From a virus, in the IMG/VR virus record IMGVR_UViG_3300046457_000167, positions 1 through 63,966 of that record: 63,966 nucleotides of DNA. The stretch is one strand, 5' to 3'. A model generated the notes under the pieces. That model was given only the letters and a program-made list of their open reading frames with translations. It searched no databases and was not told where the DNA came from. Below are positions 7,075-14,781 of the stretch, piece after piece; within the stretch, counting starts at the first letter, position 1; each line of letters starts with the position of its first letter. Both the position numbers and the translations under genes were made by a program.

Positions 7075-7493
7075 GCTGCGCCTCCATGCTTGGCAAGGAG
7101 GTCGGCGATTGTCTTGCTTGCGGAGAATATCTGGCCGTAGCCGAGGCAACGATCGATCTCGCGGAGACCGGCGAGCAATTCCTCGTGGGCGTTCGCGGCC
7201 TTGACCATGAAGGCGGCATGCTCGCTTGCGTCGGTGAACGGTAGGGGCTTGGACGTGCCGCCGTTGCGAACCGATGCTGACGACGGGTCAGACATTGCGT
7301 AGAAGTCACAGACCGTCGTACCCCATGAGGTGCAGACGTACGGGCCGTGATGTTCGGTGGCCTCGACGAGTTCGTAGGGGGTCGTCGGCTCCCACTTCTT
7401 AGGGCGGCCAGCAAGGAGGCGACGCGCGTCGGCGTGCATCTCGAGGGTTGCCATCTTGGCGCGGGCTACTGCGCCTTCCCCTTCGCCGCTCAT
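7071..7493 (-). CDS. Hypothetical protein, 140 aa
   Basis: The ATG at 7493 overlaps the upstream stop; an internal ATG at 7454 is an alternative. The product has a soluble alpha/beta character with GPKK/GRPKKWEPTTPYEL near the start and HEELLAGLREID near the end. No domain recognised. Confidence 0.55.
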   Translation of the reverse strand: MSGEGEGAVARAKMATLEMHADARRLLAGRPKKWEPTTPYELVEATEHHGPYVCTSWGTTVCDFYAMSDPSSASVRNGGTSKPLPFTDASEHAAFMVKAANAHEELLAGLREIDRCLGYGQIFSASKTIADLLAKHGGAA

Positions 7494-7672
7494 TCGCCCG
7501 ACTCCAAGAACACAACAGCGTCGTGGCGACGACGGCATACATGCCCACCGCGCGGCCTACTATGGCGCTTGGCCTTATGGTCGGCGCGGCGGAATGGTTC
7601 AGCACTGCCAGCCGCTACTGCGGCCGGGACATACTCTTCTTCGACAACAACGAGATTGGGTCTGATAAACAC
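7490..7672 (-). CDS. Small basic protein, 60 aa
   Basis: The GTG start at 7672 is chosen because AGGAGACCAGCC lies just upstream and the stop is ATGA-coupled to the next gene. The product begins with a Val/Glu-rich stretch and ends with an Arg/His-rich part. Other frames here are open, so the call rests on the signals rather than on homology. Confidence 0.45.
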   Translation of the reverse strand: MFIRPNLVVVEEEYVPAAVAAGSAEPFRRADHKAKRHSRPRGGHVCRRRHDAVVFLESGE

Positions 7673-7725
7673 GGCTGGTCTCCTCAAGTGGTGGTGGTGG
7701 TGATTGGTGGTTAGGCGCGTTGGAA

Positions 7726-8010
7726 TTAGGCTGCGTATGCCTCAAGGGCGCGGTTCTTCTTCGCCTCAGCCTCGTCGAGGGTGGCAATCTGCTTGCGAGC
7801 TACATTGAAGAACGCGAGGCCGAAATTGGCCATAAGCAAGGAACGGGCGTCGGCCAGCGTTTCGGCGACGGCGGTCTGATAATCGACGATGATGCCAGCC
7901 TTAACGGCCAAGTCTCCGAAGTGCTGCGCCGTCGAGCGGGCGTTTCCTTCTGTGAGGATAACCCGCTTGGCTCCATTAGCCTTAACTGACGCGTAAATCG
8001 TGTAGGTCAT
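7726..8010 (-). CDS. Hypothetical protein, 94 aa, first gene of the leftward operon
   Basis: The ATG follows GAGGAGACGGGCA. The product is alpha/beta (MTYTIYASVKANGAKRV) with no family I recognise. A promoter with consensus-like boxes lies at 8074-8102, so this is the leading gene of the run towards int. Confidence 0.6.
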   Translation of the reverse strand: MTYTIYASVKANGAKRVILTEGNARSTAQHFGDLAVKAGIIVDYQTAVAETLADARSLLMANFGLAFFNVARKQIATLDEAEAKKNRALEAYAA

Positions 8011-8073
8011 TGCCCGTCTCCTCTATGCTGCGGCGTACCGCGGTGGTGTCGGCCATGGTGCGGCCGTGAGGAG

Positions 8074-8102
8074 ACTATAGGTTTATAGGTTTACGGAGTC
8101 AA
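8074..8102 (-). promoter_or_regulatory. Leftward promoter with tandem TATAGGTT repeats
   Basis: On the minus strand TTGACT (8102-8097) and TATAGT (8079-8074) are separated by exactly 17 bp. The spacer and -10 contain TATAGGTT twice in tandem, a possible operator. It drives the leftward lysogeny operon. Confidence 0.65.
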
Positions 8103-8118
8103 CTATAAAATGATGCGA

Positions 8119-8871
8119 CTAATATTTTCCCGATAACACTATAGGATGGACGGAAACAACGTCATCCCGATCAAAGCGAATTTGCGAATCCGGATTGTGC
8201 TGGCGCAGCGTGAGGTGATCGCCCTGCCACCCGATAAATTCCTTTATGAACCCATATGGCGGCACTCCTTCTTCATCGGGGTGGACCTGAACAATAACGT
8301 CGTCGCCCCGGCGTGCGGGCTTGTGCGGGTGGACCCATACGACCTCACCTGGCCGGTATCGCGGCGACATTGACTCACCGTCCACATAAACCGCGTATGC
8401 CCCTGGTACGCCCTCTAGGGAAGGCGGGCAGGCTACATAATCAATGACGCTGCCATTGAATTGATAGCGGCCATCAATCCCACCGACAGCCTCGCCAAGG
8501 ACCGGAATAAGCTTGCCGGGGCGTATAGATGCTGGAATCGGTGTGTTTCGATCGACTCGGCCGTTCGGTTCATCGAAGTTGCGCAAGTCCTGCCTGCGCA
8601 GAAGAACGTCTATCGGCACCTTTGATATGCTACGCGGCAAGCGGGTCGTCTTGCCGGACTCTCGTCCAGCTTCAATCATCATCTGCCGCATCTCTTCTTC
8701 TGGTATCTGCAACGCCATTGCGATCTCTCGCCATTTCCTCGGCGAAGCAACGCCTCCTGAAAACAGCTCGCTGATACTTGGCTGTGCAATTCCTACCTTG
8801 TCGGCCAATTCTGTCTGGCTAATACCCAGTTCTGCGGCTCGTGCGGAAAGCGTCTCTGAAAGCTTGCTCAT
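8119..8871 (-). CDS. CI/LexA-like repressor with S24 peptidase domain
   Basis: The protein has 250 aa. An XRE-type helix-turn-helix (ISQTELADKVGIAQPSISEL) lies near residues 18-37. The C-terminal half is an S24 autopeptidase domain with the Ser box VDGESMSPRYRPGEVVW and a lysine in FIKEF, so the Ser-Lys dyad is intact, and GEAVGG upstream is a plausible self-cleavage region. It should keep lysogeny and be inactivated by RecA-stimulated cleavage. It is divergent from the gene at 9050 across an AT-rich operator region. Confidence 0.88.
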   Translation of the reverse strand: MSKLSETLSARAAELGISQTELADKVGIAQPSISELFSGGVASPRKWREIAMALQIPEEEMRQMMIEAGRESGKTTRLPRSISKVPIDVLLRRQDLRNFDEPNGRVDRNTPIPASIRPGKLIPVLGEAVGGIDGRYQFNGSVIDYVACPPSLEGVPGAYAVYVDGESMSPRYRPGEVVWVHPHKPARRGDDVIVQVHPDEEGVPPYGFIKEFIGWQGDHLTLRQHNPDSQIRFDRDDVVSVHPIVLSGKY

Positions 8872-8961
8872 AATTTATCCCTTAATTTATCAATTAGTTA
8901 CCAGATTTAGTATCATTTCGCAACATATTTTTGTTGACCTATAAATTGATAACTTATAACA
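8872..8961. promoter_or_regulatory. Operator/promoter region between the first repressor and the rightward gene
   Basis: This stretch is AT-rich. TTATCAATT (8887-8895) and its inverse AATTGATAA (8944-8952) face each other; AATTTATC is also repeated at 8872-8879 and 8884-8891. TATAAATTGATAACTTATA is an imperfect palindrome with 8 matching outer positions per side. A rightward promoter TTGACC - 15 bp - TATAAC overlaps it. These are the likely sites of the adjacent CI-like repressor. Confidence 0.6.
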
Positions 8962-9049
8962 AATGGGACGTCAAAAGGGCATAGCTTACGAGTTCAGCGT
9001 TAGAAACAGAAAGTTTACCGGCGCGGCGGCCGGAAGAGGAGATAAAACA

Positions 9050-9266
9050 ATGCGGCACACATTGGACGGACGCGGAAGAAGAGTTTCGACGAAAGGTCGT
9101 GATCCACCGAGAAGATACACGCTGGCCGCAGGATATGCGGCTGGCGATTTTTGCGTTCTACAAAGCCGGGGGAACAGCGCACAGGAAAACAATAATCTCC
9201 CGAAGCCGACCTGAAGGCCACCACCACGTGCTTGCGCGATTTCGGGAGATTAGTTCGTACTCTTAA
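9050..9266 (+). pseudogene. Rightward gene opposite the first repressor, probably frameshifted
   Basis: GAGGAGATAAAACA precedes ATG 9050, the position expected for a Cro-like gene. Read straight on, the product is Arg/Gly-rich and looks like a shadow. If one T of the TT at 9062-9063 is removed, the frame gives MRHTWTDAEEEFRRKVVIH and about 50 further protein-like residues to a TAA at 9264-9266. Either the gene carries a one-base insertion, an unusual shift is used, or the frame starts at a non-standard codon. Confidence 0.35.
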
Positions 9267-9345
9267 GGGGAGGAGACCATCAAAAAACGATCGACCCAAA
9301 ATTTCCATATCGCCACCACAGCGACGCCAAACGTCTATCACCACT

Positions 9346-9361
9346 TTGACAAATTTGTCAA
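9346..9361. promoter_or_regulatory. 16-bp operator palindrome at the 3' end of the second repressor
   Basis: TTGACAAATTTGTCAA here overlaps the stop codon of the leftward repressor gene 9358-9942. Unlike the other copies it has only a poor -10 (CACGCT) at 17 bp. It could be an auxiliary binding site that supports looping, or block transcription entering from the left. Confidence 0.7.
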
Positions 9362-9942
9362 GAGGGAACACGCTCGGAAAGGACTATGACATGAATATCT
9401 TCAACGTCCTTAACCTCGCGCTGCCCGGTCGGTCGGTCGATAACCGCGATGCCTTCGGCCACGCTCACGAAGTGGCCGAGCCAAGCGGACCCGCCTTTAG
9501 CGTGAACCAGAACCTCGTTGCCAGGCTTCGGCCAGACCCCCGGCTCTGCCCACGCAAGCCCGCCCACGATAAGCGCAGGCTCCAGGATTTTGGTGTCGAC
9601 GCGGAAAGCATAGCGGACGCGGGGAGTGCGCTGGCCGTCAACGAGGTCGAAATGGAACTTGCCGTCCTTCCGATCGACGACCTTGCCGAAGACGGCAGGC
9701 TGCATCTTGGGAATCTTCGTGTTGCCGGTACTGGTGCGCGCTTCCTCGACAAGCATCTCGACATCCTCAAGGTTGATCTTGAGGAATTCGGCAATCTTCC
9801 GATGCCACTGATCGCGGGGAATCGAGCCTTGGATCCAAGTGTAGAAAGACTGTTTCGACCAGCCGAACTCGCGGGATAGGTCGGATACCGAACGCTCGCG
9901 CTTCTTCGCTTCAACTGCGAGCATCTGAGAAAGTCGTGACAT
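9358..9942 (-). CDS. Second repressor: HTH protein with a degenerate S24-like C-terminus
   Basis: The protein has 194 aa. The N-terminal HTH is SVSDLSREFGWSKQSFYTWI (about residues 18-37). The C-terminal half aligns with S24 repressors around EPGVWPKPGNEVLVHA, but where cleavable repressors have G-x-S-M it reads LAWAEPG, without a serine. It is flanked by three copies of TTGACAAATTTGTCAA, two of them in its own promoter region, so it is the best candidate to bind all seven genomic copies. Loss of the serine suggests it does not cleave itself. Confidence 0.8.
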   Translation of the reverse strand: MSRLSQMLAVEAKKRERSVSDLSREFGWSKQSFYTWIQGSIPRDQWHRKIAEFLKINLEDVEMLVEEARTSTGNTKIPKMQPAVFGKVVDRKDGKFHFDLVDGQRTPRVRYAFRVDTKILEPALIVGGLAWAEPGVWPKPGNEVLVHAKGGSAWLGHFVSVAEGIAVIDRPTGQREVKDVEDIHVIVLSERVPS

Positions 9943-9967
9943 AAGTTACCTGTATGGTTTGTCCATC

Positions 9968-10022
9968 TTGACAAATTTGTCAAATAGCCATACAGTCTAA
10001 TCTATCATGACAAATTTGTCAA
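9968..10022. promoter_or_regulatory. Divergent promoters with two operator palindromes
   Basis: The palindrome at 9968-9983 supplies the -35 (TTGACA) of a rightward promoter with TACAGT at 9991-9996, spacer 17. The palindrome at 10007-10022, read leftward, supplies TTGACA for the repressor promoter with TAGACT at 9999-9994, spacer 17. The two -10 boxes overlap, so polymerase can use only one direction at a time, and repressor on either site hides a -35. This is the main early switch. Confidence 0.85.
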
Positions 10023-10079
10023 ACTGACCGCAGCTTACCTGGCTGCGTTTGTACTGCCACCACAGAAGAGGAGACCAAC

Positions 10080-10367
10080 TTGCAGCTAAGAAGTGAAGCG
10101 GCCACGGCCGACATGTATGCCCGAAAAGAAGAGGGCGCAACAATCGAACAGATTGCCGCCGACTACGGGATGACGAAGGACGCGGTATACCACCGCCTCA
10201 ACCGCGCCGGGCTTGAAACGCCACGCAGGCTGCCCGGCGCAGCAAACGACAACAACCCCAACATCGTGACACGCATGACGCCGCACAACGGCGGGTGCTC
10301 AACCACGTCAGGCATGATGCCGGTAAGCGTGCGGCGCACATCGGCTGATGAGCAGGTGGCAGCATGA
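10080..10367 (+). CDS. Small HTH regulator, first gene of the rightward early operon
   Basis: The protein has 95 aa from TTG 10080, placed 7 bases after GAGGAGACC. ATIEQIAADYGMTKDAVYHR is a resolvase/sigma-type helix-turn-helix at about residues 20-39. PGAANDNNP follows. By position just after the switch it may act like a Cro or CII regulator; this is inference. Confidence 0.65.
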   Translation: MQLRSEAATADMYARKEEGATIEQIAADYGMTKDAVYHRLNRAGLETPRRLPGAANDNNPNIVTRMTPHNGGCSTTSGMMPVSVRRTSADEQVAA

Positions 10368-10513
10368 GAGACTGGTATAAAGTTTTCCAGTCGGTTGTCA
10401 TCCTCTTCTGCATGATAGCAGCGACCGTTGACGCGTTCTACGGAGATAAGCTTTCCGCCGTATATCTTCTGGCTTGGGCGATCCTGATCCAGCGCAGCGA
10501 GGTGGCAGCATGA
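10364..10513 (+). CDS. Small membrane protein, 49 aa
   Basis: ATG 10364 overlaps the previous stop and the stop overlaps the next ATG at 10510. Two hydrophobic stretches (VVILFCMIAA and AVYLLAWAILI) are separated by a short loop. The coupling at both ends is the main support. Confidence 0.6.
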   Translation: MRDWYKVFQSVVILFCMIAATVDAFYGDKLSAVYLLAWAILIQRSEVAA

Positions 10514-10809
10514 CCTGCCCTGATTGCAATTGCATCGAGATCGGCGACGTCGTCGAGCACAAAATGAACACCAACGTCTTCGGCATCGTCATCGGCTTTT
10601 CCGGCAGCTTGATTTTGATCCGAGTCAGCCCGTCGCTCGAGGTTCTGCAGTTCCACGAGTGGGAGCTTGACGTTGTCGATGACGACGACGTGCCGCCGAA
10701 CGAGGCCGCAGAGGCAGACGACCTGCCCGGTACGGGCAACGTTGTGCGTGTGGATTTCACCAAGGGCGCTCTCTTGCGTCGGGATAGCAAAACGGAAGGA
10801 GCGGCGTGA
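10510..10809 (+). CDS. Hypothetical protein, 99 aa, with N-terminal cysteines
   Basis: It begins MTCPDCNCIEIGDVVEHK, with three cysteines in CPDCNC, followed by a beta-rich part (GIVIGFSGSLILIRVSP) that could be an SH3-like barrel, and a run of Asp residues. The next gene also has VGDRV-type barrels. Confidence 0.6.
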   Translation: MTCPDCNCIEIGDVVEHKMNTNVFGIVIGFSGSLILIRVSPSLEVLQFHEWELDVVDDDDVPPNEAAEADDLPGTGNVVRVDFTKGALLRRDSKTEGAA

Positions 10810-11951
10810 TGGGTAAGTTTAAAATCGGGGATCGGGTGAAGATGGCCCACAAGGTCGACGGCAACATTGCGACATGCGCAGCCACAGTCGTTCACGACGA
10901 CATCAGCGGTTCGTATCCGCTCGCCATTGAGTTCGACGAAAAGCAGGAGTTCGGCCACGGCGCCAGCCGCCATGCAAAAGAAGGCTTTGGTTGGTGGGTC
11001 GACCACGATGACCTCATCCCGCTCGCCCTAGCACCTGCCGTCGCCAAGTGGGAGCCGAAGGTCGGCGACCGGGTGCGGGTGGTGAAGCACTGCAACTGGC
11101 ATGGCGCGACCATTCCAATGCAGCTTGCGGTCGGCAGCGAGCACACCATCGAGAAAGAAACCGCACAACTCGAAGAACGCGGCATCAAAACCTACCTTCT
11201 TTCGGGAGGCGAGAACAACTTTTACACGGCGCAGAATCTCGAACTCGTCACGCCACCCGCCACCATCACCATCGAGGCCGGCCGTTATTATAAGACCCGC
11301 GACGGTCGCAAGGTCGGGCCGACAACGAAGTCCGGTGACTGGTGCCAGGCGGTCTATGCGTTCCGTATCGGCGACTGGTATGTGCGCAAAGATGGCGTGG
11401 TAAATCTCGGCTTCGCCCTCTCACCTGAAAGCGACCTCGTCGCCGAATGGGTTGAACCTGTCAAGCCTGCGGTGCCCGCCGCCAAGTTCAAGGTTGGAGA
11501 TCGGGTGCGCGGCGTTATCAACCCGATCGAATATGTCATCATCGGAGTTCGCGCCGACGGTAGCGTAGACGTGCGTCAACCTGGGAGTTGGTGCCAATAT
11601 ACCAATCAGCGCGCTCAGGATTTCGAGCCAATCGTCACCGCCTCCACCGCCATCGTCGCCCTGATCGAGAACGGCGTGCCGAAGCCCTCAGAACGTCCGT
11701 TCGTTCACCAGAGCGAAGAGGCCGCAACCAAGGAAGCGGAACGGTTGGCCGGTAAGCATCGTGGCCAACGGTTTGGCATCTACGTCCTCGCCGATACGCG
11801 CGAGACAGACCAGCCGAACTACGACCACGAATGGCAGCGGATGGCTGCTGAAGGGCAGAAGATATACGCGATCAAAGAGCTGCGCGGACTCACGGGCCAA
11901 AGCTTGAAATCTGCCAAGGACGCCGTCGAGTACTTCCTCGCCGCCGCCTAA
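10809..11951 (+). CDS. Multi-barrel protein with an L7/L12-like C-terminal motif
   Basis: The protein has 380 aa (ATG 10809; GTG 10806 also possible). Three segments start with a K-x-G-D-R-V motif (FKIGDRVKM, PKVGDRVRV, FKVGDRVRG), as in small KOW/SH3-like barrels. The last 30 residues, KELRGLTGQSLKSAKDAVEY, follow the pattern of the C-terminal domain of ribosomal protein bL12 (V-I-K-x-V-R-x-I-T-G-L-x-L-K-E-A-K-x-L-V-E). In bL12 this surface contacts translation factors. A link to host translation is speculative. Confidence 0.65.
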   Translation: MGKFKIGDRVKMAHKVDGNIATCAATVVHDDISGSYPLAIEFDEKQEFGHGASRHAKEGFGWWVDHDDLIPLALAPAVAKWEPKVGDRVRVVKHCNWHGATIPMQLAVGSEHTIEKETAQLEERGIKTYLLSGGENNFYTAQNLELVTPPATITIEAGRYYKTRDGRKVGPTTKSGDWCQAVYAFRIGDWYVRKDGVVNLGFALSPESDLVAEWVEPVKPAVPAAKFKVGDRVRGVINPIEYVIIGVRADGSVDVRQPGSWCQYTNQRAQDFEPIVTASTAIVALIENGVPKPSERPFVHQSEEAATKEAERLAGKHRGQRFGIYVLADTRETDQPNYDHEWQRMAAEGQKIYAIKELRGLTGQSLKSAKDAVEYFLAAA

Positions 11952-12011
11952 CACCAACCACCATCACCACAACAAGCCCGCTGCTTCGGCAGTGGGCCAG
12001 AGGAGACCATT

Positions 12012-12245
12012 ATGTCGAGACAGACAGACCGCGCCGACCTGCGTTACGCCGCAAAGGTCAACAAGGCAGAAGACCGCGTCGCTAGCCGTGTTGCTACGCG
12101 CAAGGATAAGCGACTCACGCCGCTGTCAGCAGACCAGTTGGTGGCGTATCCGGCAGCTTTCACAGTCCCATATCAGCCACGCGGCAAGACCTACGCGAAC
12201 AGCAATGTTCCCATGATCTTGGACAACATGCAGGCCGCAGCATGA
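12012..12245 (+). CDS. Small basic protein, 77 aa
   Basis: ATG 12012 follows AGGAGACCATT. The N-terminal half is basic and helical (RQTDRADLRYAAKVNKAEDR). Unknown function; the stop overlaps the next gene. Confidence 0.6.
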   Translation: MSRQTDRADLRYAAKVNKAEDRVASRVATRKDKRLTPLSADQLVAYPAAFTVPYQPRGKTYANSNVPMILDNMQAAA

Positions 12246-12568
12246 CCGAAACACTCTCCGCATCACCCCTCGACTACGTGCCGCTATCACGGCTCGCCAA
12301 CCCAACAAACCACAAGCCAACCACCTTCAAGCCACCCGCCCTAGCGCGGGCCATCAAGGCGGCCGGCGTCGTTCTCTTGTTCGGGCTGGTCAGTCTGGCG
12401 CCAGCCGCAACACTCGGCGTGCTGGCCATGTGCGGGGCCGTCTGGTTCGGCGGGAAAATGGCAACCCGCGGCGACCTTGCCGACACCGACCAGCCGCCGT
12501 TTGATTGGCGGCTCGTGATTGCCTTCGCCGCGCTGCTCGTTGTGCTGGCGCTCGTGTTTCATAATTAG
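12242..12568 (+). CDS. Membrane protein, 108 aa
   Basis: About 35 soluble residues are followed by hydrophobic segments at roughly residues 38-55, 57-72 and 91-107. No family recognised. It precedes the recombination genes in the operon. Confidence 0.6.
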   Translation: MTETLSASPLDYVPLSRLANPTNHKPTTFKPPALARAIKAAGVVLLFGLVSLAPAATLGVLAMCGAVWFGGKMATRGDLADTDQPPFDWRLVIAFAALLVVLALVFHN

Positions 12569-12577
12569 GAGGAATGA

Positions 12578-13351
12578 ATGGCTATATCGCTTGGGAGTTT
12601 GAACTCCACAAAGAACAACAAGCCGCCCTTGGGCTTGCTATACGGCGTGCACGGCGTCGGCAAGACGGCGCTCGCTGCTGAGTTTCCGGATCCATACTAT
12701 CTGCCGACACTCGGCGAAGAGCCGCCGGACGACATCGAAATGCCTTCGCCTGGCACCGCGGAAACGCTGGAAGACATCCGTGATGTCATCGGCTGGCTGC
12801 TGACCGAAGAGCATGATCGCAAGACCTTCATTCTCGACAGCATCGACGGCACGGAAAGCCTCGTCTGGGCAGCAACGTGCAAACGCCTTGGCCTGAACAG
12901 CATCGAGGAGGCCGGATTCGGAAAAGGGTATGTCGAGGCCGACACGGAGTGGCGCGACCTTATCGCTGGGCTGCAGGCGCTGCGTGACAATGGCATTGCC
13001 GTCCTGATGATCGCCCATACCGAAATCACGCGATTCGATTCGCCGACCAGCGACCCGTACTCGCGATATTCTCCGAAGCTTCACAAGCGCGCGAACGCCT
13101 TGATCCAAGAGGCTGCGCAGTTTGTCGGGTTCCTGAACTATCGCCACACCATCAAGGAAAAGGAAGTTGGCTTCAACAAGAAGGTCGGGCACGCCGAAGG
13201 TAGCGGCGAGCGTCAAATCCACCTCGAGGAAAGGCCCGGTTTTCTGGCCAAGTCGCGATACGGCACGCCGCCATCCATCACGTTCAAGAAGGGGAAGGGC
13301 TGGGAAGAGCTTTCAAAGTACATGCCGGCGCCAGTCGGGATCGCCGCGTAA
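12578..13351 (+). CDS. Sak4-like RecA-fold ATPase (single-strand annealing/recombination)
   Basis: The protein has 257 aa. Walker A GVHGVGKT lies at residues 23-30 and a Walker B-like strand TFILDSIDG near 83-91; VLMIAHTEITRF resembles the sensor strand. This is the phage nucleotide-binding (AAA_24/Sak4) family, which assists homologous recombination together with an SSB-like protein. A DUF669 protein follows one gene later, the usual partner. Confidence 0.82.
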   Translation: MAISLGSLNSTKNNKPPLGLLYGVHGVGKTALAAEFPDPYYLPTLGEEPPDDIEMPSPGTAETLEDIRDVIGWLLTEEHDRKTFILDSIDGTESLVWAATCKRLGLNSIEEAGFGKGYVEADTEWRDLIAGLQALRDNGIAVLMIAHTEITRFDSPTSDPYSRYSPKLHKRANALIQEAAQFVGFLNYRHTIKEKEVGFNKKVGHAEGSGERQIHLEERPGFLAKSRYGTPPSITFKKGKGWEELSKYMPAPVGIAA

Positions 13352-14088
13352 TGGAGCCAGCCAACGATAACGAGCTTCCGCGAAGTCGCGCGAAGGCTAA
13401 AGCGGTAGGGTCAAAAAGGTATTTTACTGGGAAACCATGCAAACACGGACACATTGAAATTCGAGATACGGTAACTGGCGCGTGCATGGAATGCTCCAGA
13501 ATTCGAACTAGGAATTTCAACCTGCGGCACCCAGAAAAGAAAAAGGAGTGGGACCGACTGTATGGCGCGGCAAACAAAGAAAAGATTGCCGAAAACATGC
13601 AGCGGTGGCTGGAGAAGAACCCAGACGGTCGGAAGAAGTGGAGGGAGGCGAATCCAGATTACGACCGCGAATGGAAGGCGGCGAACCCTGATAAAGTAAG
13701 GTTGTATTCCCGCATTAGCTACGAACGTCTAAGGCAGAAGCCATCAGGTAGACTTGCGGCATCAATCAGGGCTGGCATAGTAAAGGGCATAAAGAAGGGA
13801 TCGAAATCAAGCAGAAAGACTTTCGATATCCTCGGCTATACACTCGAGGAATTGATGCGGCATATCGAAAAACAGTTCTTACCTGACATGACGTGGGAGA
13901 ATTATGGGGACTGGCACATCGATCACAAAGTCCCTCTTTCAGTACACAACTATGAGACGCCAGACGACTTGGATTTCAAGTTAGCTTGGGCGCTAAAGAA
14001 CCTTAAGCCACTATGGGCTTTCGATAACATCAGTAAACACGCCAAGCTTACCGCACCTTTTCAACCAAGCTTGGCACTAGGCATCTAA
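13351..14088 (+). CDS. HNH endonuclease inserted in the recombination operon
   Basis: The protein has 245 aa. An N-terminal CKHGHIEIRDTVTGACMEC looks like a zinc-binding knuckle, the middle is charged and helical, and the C-terminal GDWHIDHKVPLS plus NLKPLWAFDNISKHAKL is an HNH nuclease. Base composition is visibly more AT-rich than the neighbours and it separates sak4 from the DUF669 gene, so it may be a free-standing homing endonuclease. Confidence 0.8.
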   Translation: MEPANDNELPRSRAKAKAVGSKRYFTGKPCKHGHIEIRDTVTGACMECSRIRTRNFNLRHPEKKKEWDRLYGAANKEKIAENMQRWLEKNPDGRKKWREANPDYDREWKAANPDKVRLYSRISYERLRQKPSGRLAASIRAGIVKGIKKGSKSSRKTFDILGYTLEELMRHIEKQFLPDMTWENYGDWHIDHKVPLSVHNYETPDDLDFKLAWALKNLKPLWAFDNISKHAKLTAPFQPSLALGI

Positions 14089-14117
14089 CTAACCACCACA
14101 GAAGGAGACTACTCAAC

Positions 14118-14669
14118 ATGGCCGCACTCGGAAAAGCCTTTAATTCGCAAGAACACGACACCACCCAGGCCGATTACTCCACCCTTCCGCTGGGCATCTA
14201 TCAGCTCGAGGTGACCGCAAGCGACGTGGTTCCTACGAAGGCGGGAACAGGCACCATCCTCAAGCTGACCTACGACGTAATGGCGCCGGAAGAGTTCAAG
14301 TCTCGTAAAGTCTTCGGGAACATGAACTTGGAGAATCCAAATATCCAGGCGGCCGAGATAGGCCAGCGCGAACTTGCCAGCCTTTGCAGAGCCGTCGGCA
14401 TCGAAGCGCTGGAAAATTCCGAGGAGTTGCACTTTATCGGCTTCACCGCAAAGGTCGGCCTCGAAAAGCCGCAAGCCGGTTACGCGGCAAAAAACAAGAT
14501 CGTCCGCTTCTACTTCCCGGATGAGGGAGAAATCCCAGACGCTGCGATTGATCCGACGCAGCCCGCCGCAGCCGCACCTGTAGCCCGCGCCCAAGCTCCT
14601 GCCAACGACAACAAGGCTGCGCCGGCAGCAAAGGCGGCTGGTTCGAAGCCATGGGGTGCGAAAAAATAG
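14118..14669 (+). CDS. DUF669 protein, SSB-like
   Basis: The protein has 183 aa. The N-terminal 130 residues (LPLGIYQLEVTASDVVPTKA, LKLTYDVMAPEEFKSRKVF, NPNIQAAEIGQRELASLCRA) match DUF669, a family found next to Sak4-type recombinases and thought to bind single-stranded DNA. The C-terminal tail is disordered, Ala/Pro-rich, with PANDN. Confidence 0.8.
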   Translation: MAALGKAFNSQEHDTTQADYSTLPLGIYQLEVTASDVVPTKAGTGTILKLTYDVMAPEEFKSRKVFGNMNLENPNIQAAEIGQRELASLCRAVGIEALENSEELHFIGFTAKVGLEKPQAGYAAKNKIVRFYFPDEGEIPDAAIDPTQPAAAAPVARAQAPANDNKAAPAAKAAGSKPWGAKK

Positions 14670-14696
14670 CACTACCCACCAACGGAAGTTAAGTGC

Positions 14697-14730
14697 GGCG
14701 TGCGTTCCACACAACAACGGAACGCACGCC
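14697..14730 (+). other. Strong intergenic hairpin
   Basis: GGCGTGCGTTCC (14697-14708) and GGAACGCACGCC (14719-14730) form a perfect 12-bp stem with a 10-nt loop. No T-tract follows, so it is a weak terminator at best. It may protect the upstream mRNA end or be a processing site. Confidence 0.6.
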
Positions 14731-14781
14731 TTCGCAACAGCATGGCAACCAACCATGCTGGCACCACAAGAGGAGAGATTA

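Noticed and set aside
7399-7605. Alternative leftward frame (68 codons) between 7399 and 7605
   Set aside because: The frame 7490-7672 has a better ribosome site and the ATGA coupling seen across this operon.
8963-9049. Upstream ATG extension of the rightward gene at 9050
   Set aside because: The ATG at 8963 lies at or before the expected transcription start and has no ribosome site.
9279-9389. 36-codon frame after a perfect GGAGGAGACC site, starting with ATC
   Set aside because: ATC is a very poor start and the frame overlaps the 3' end of the well-supported repressor; the operator palindrome itself accounts for part of the sequence.
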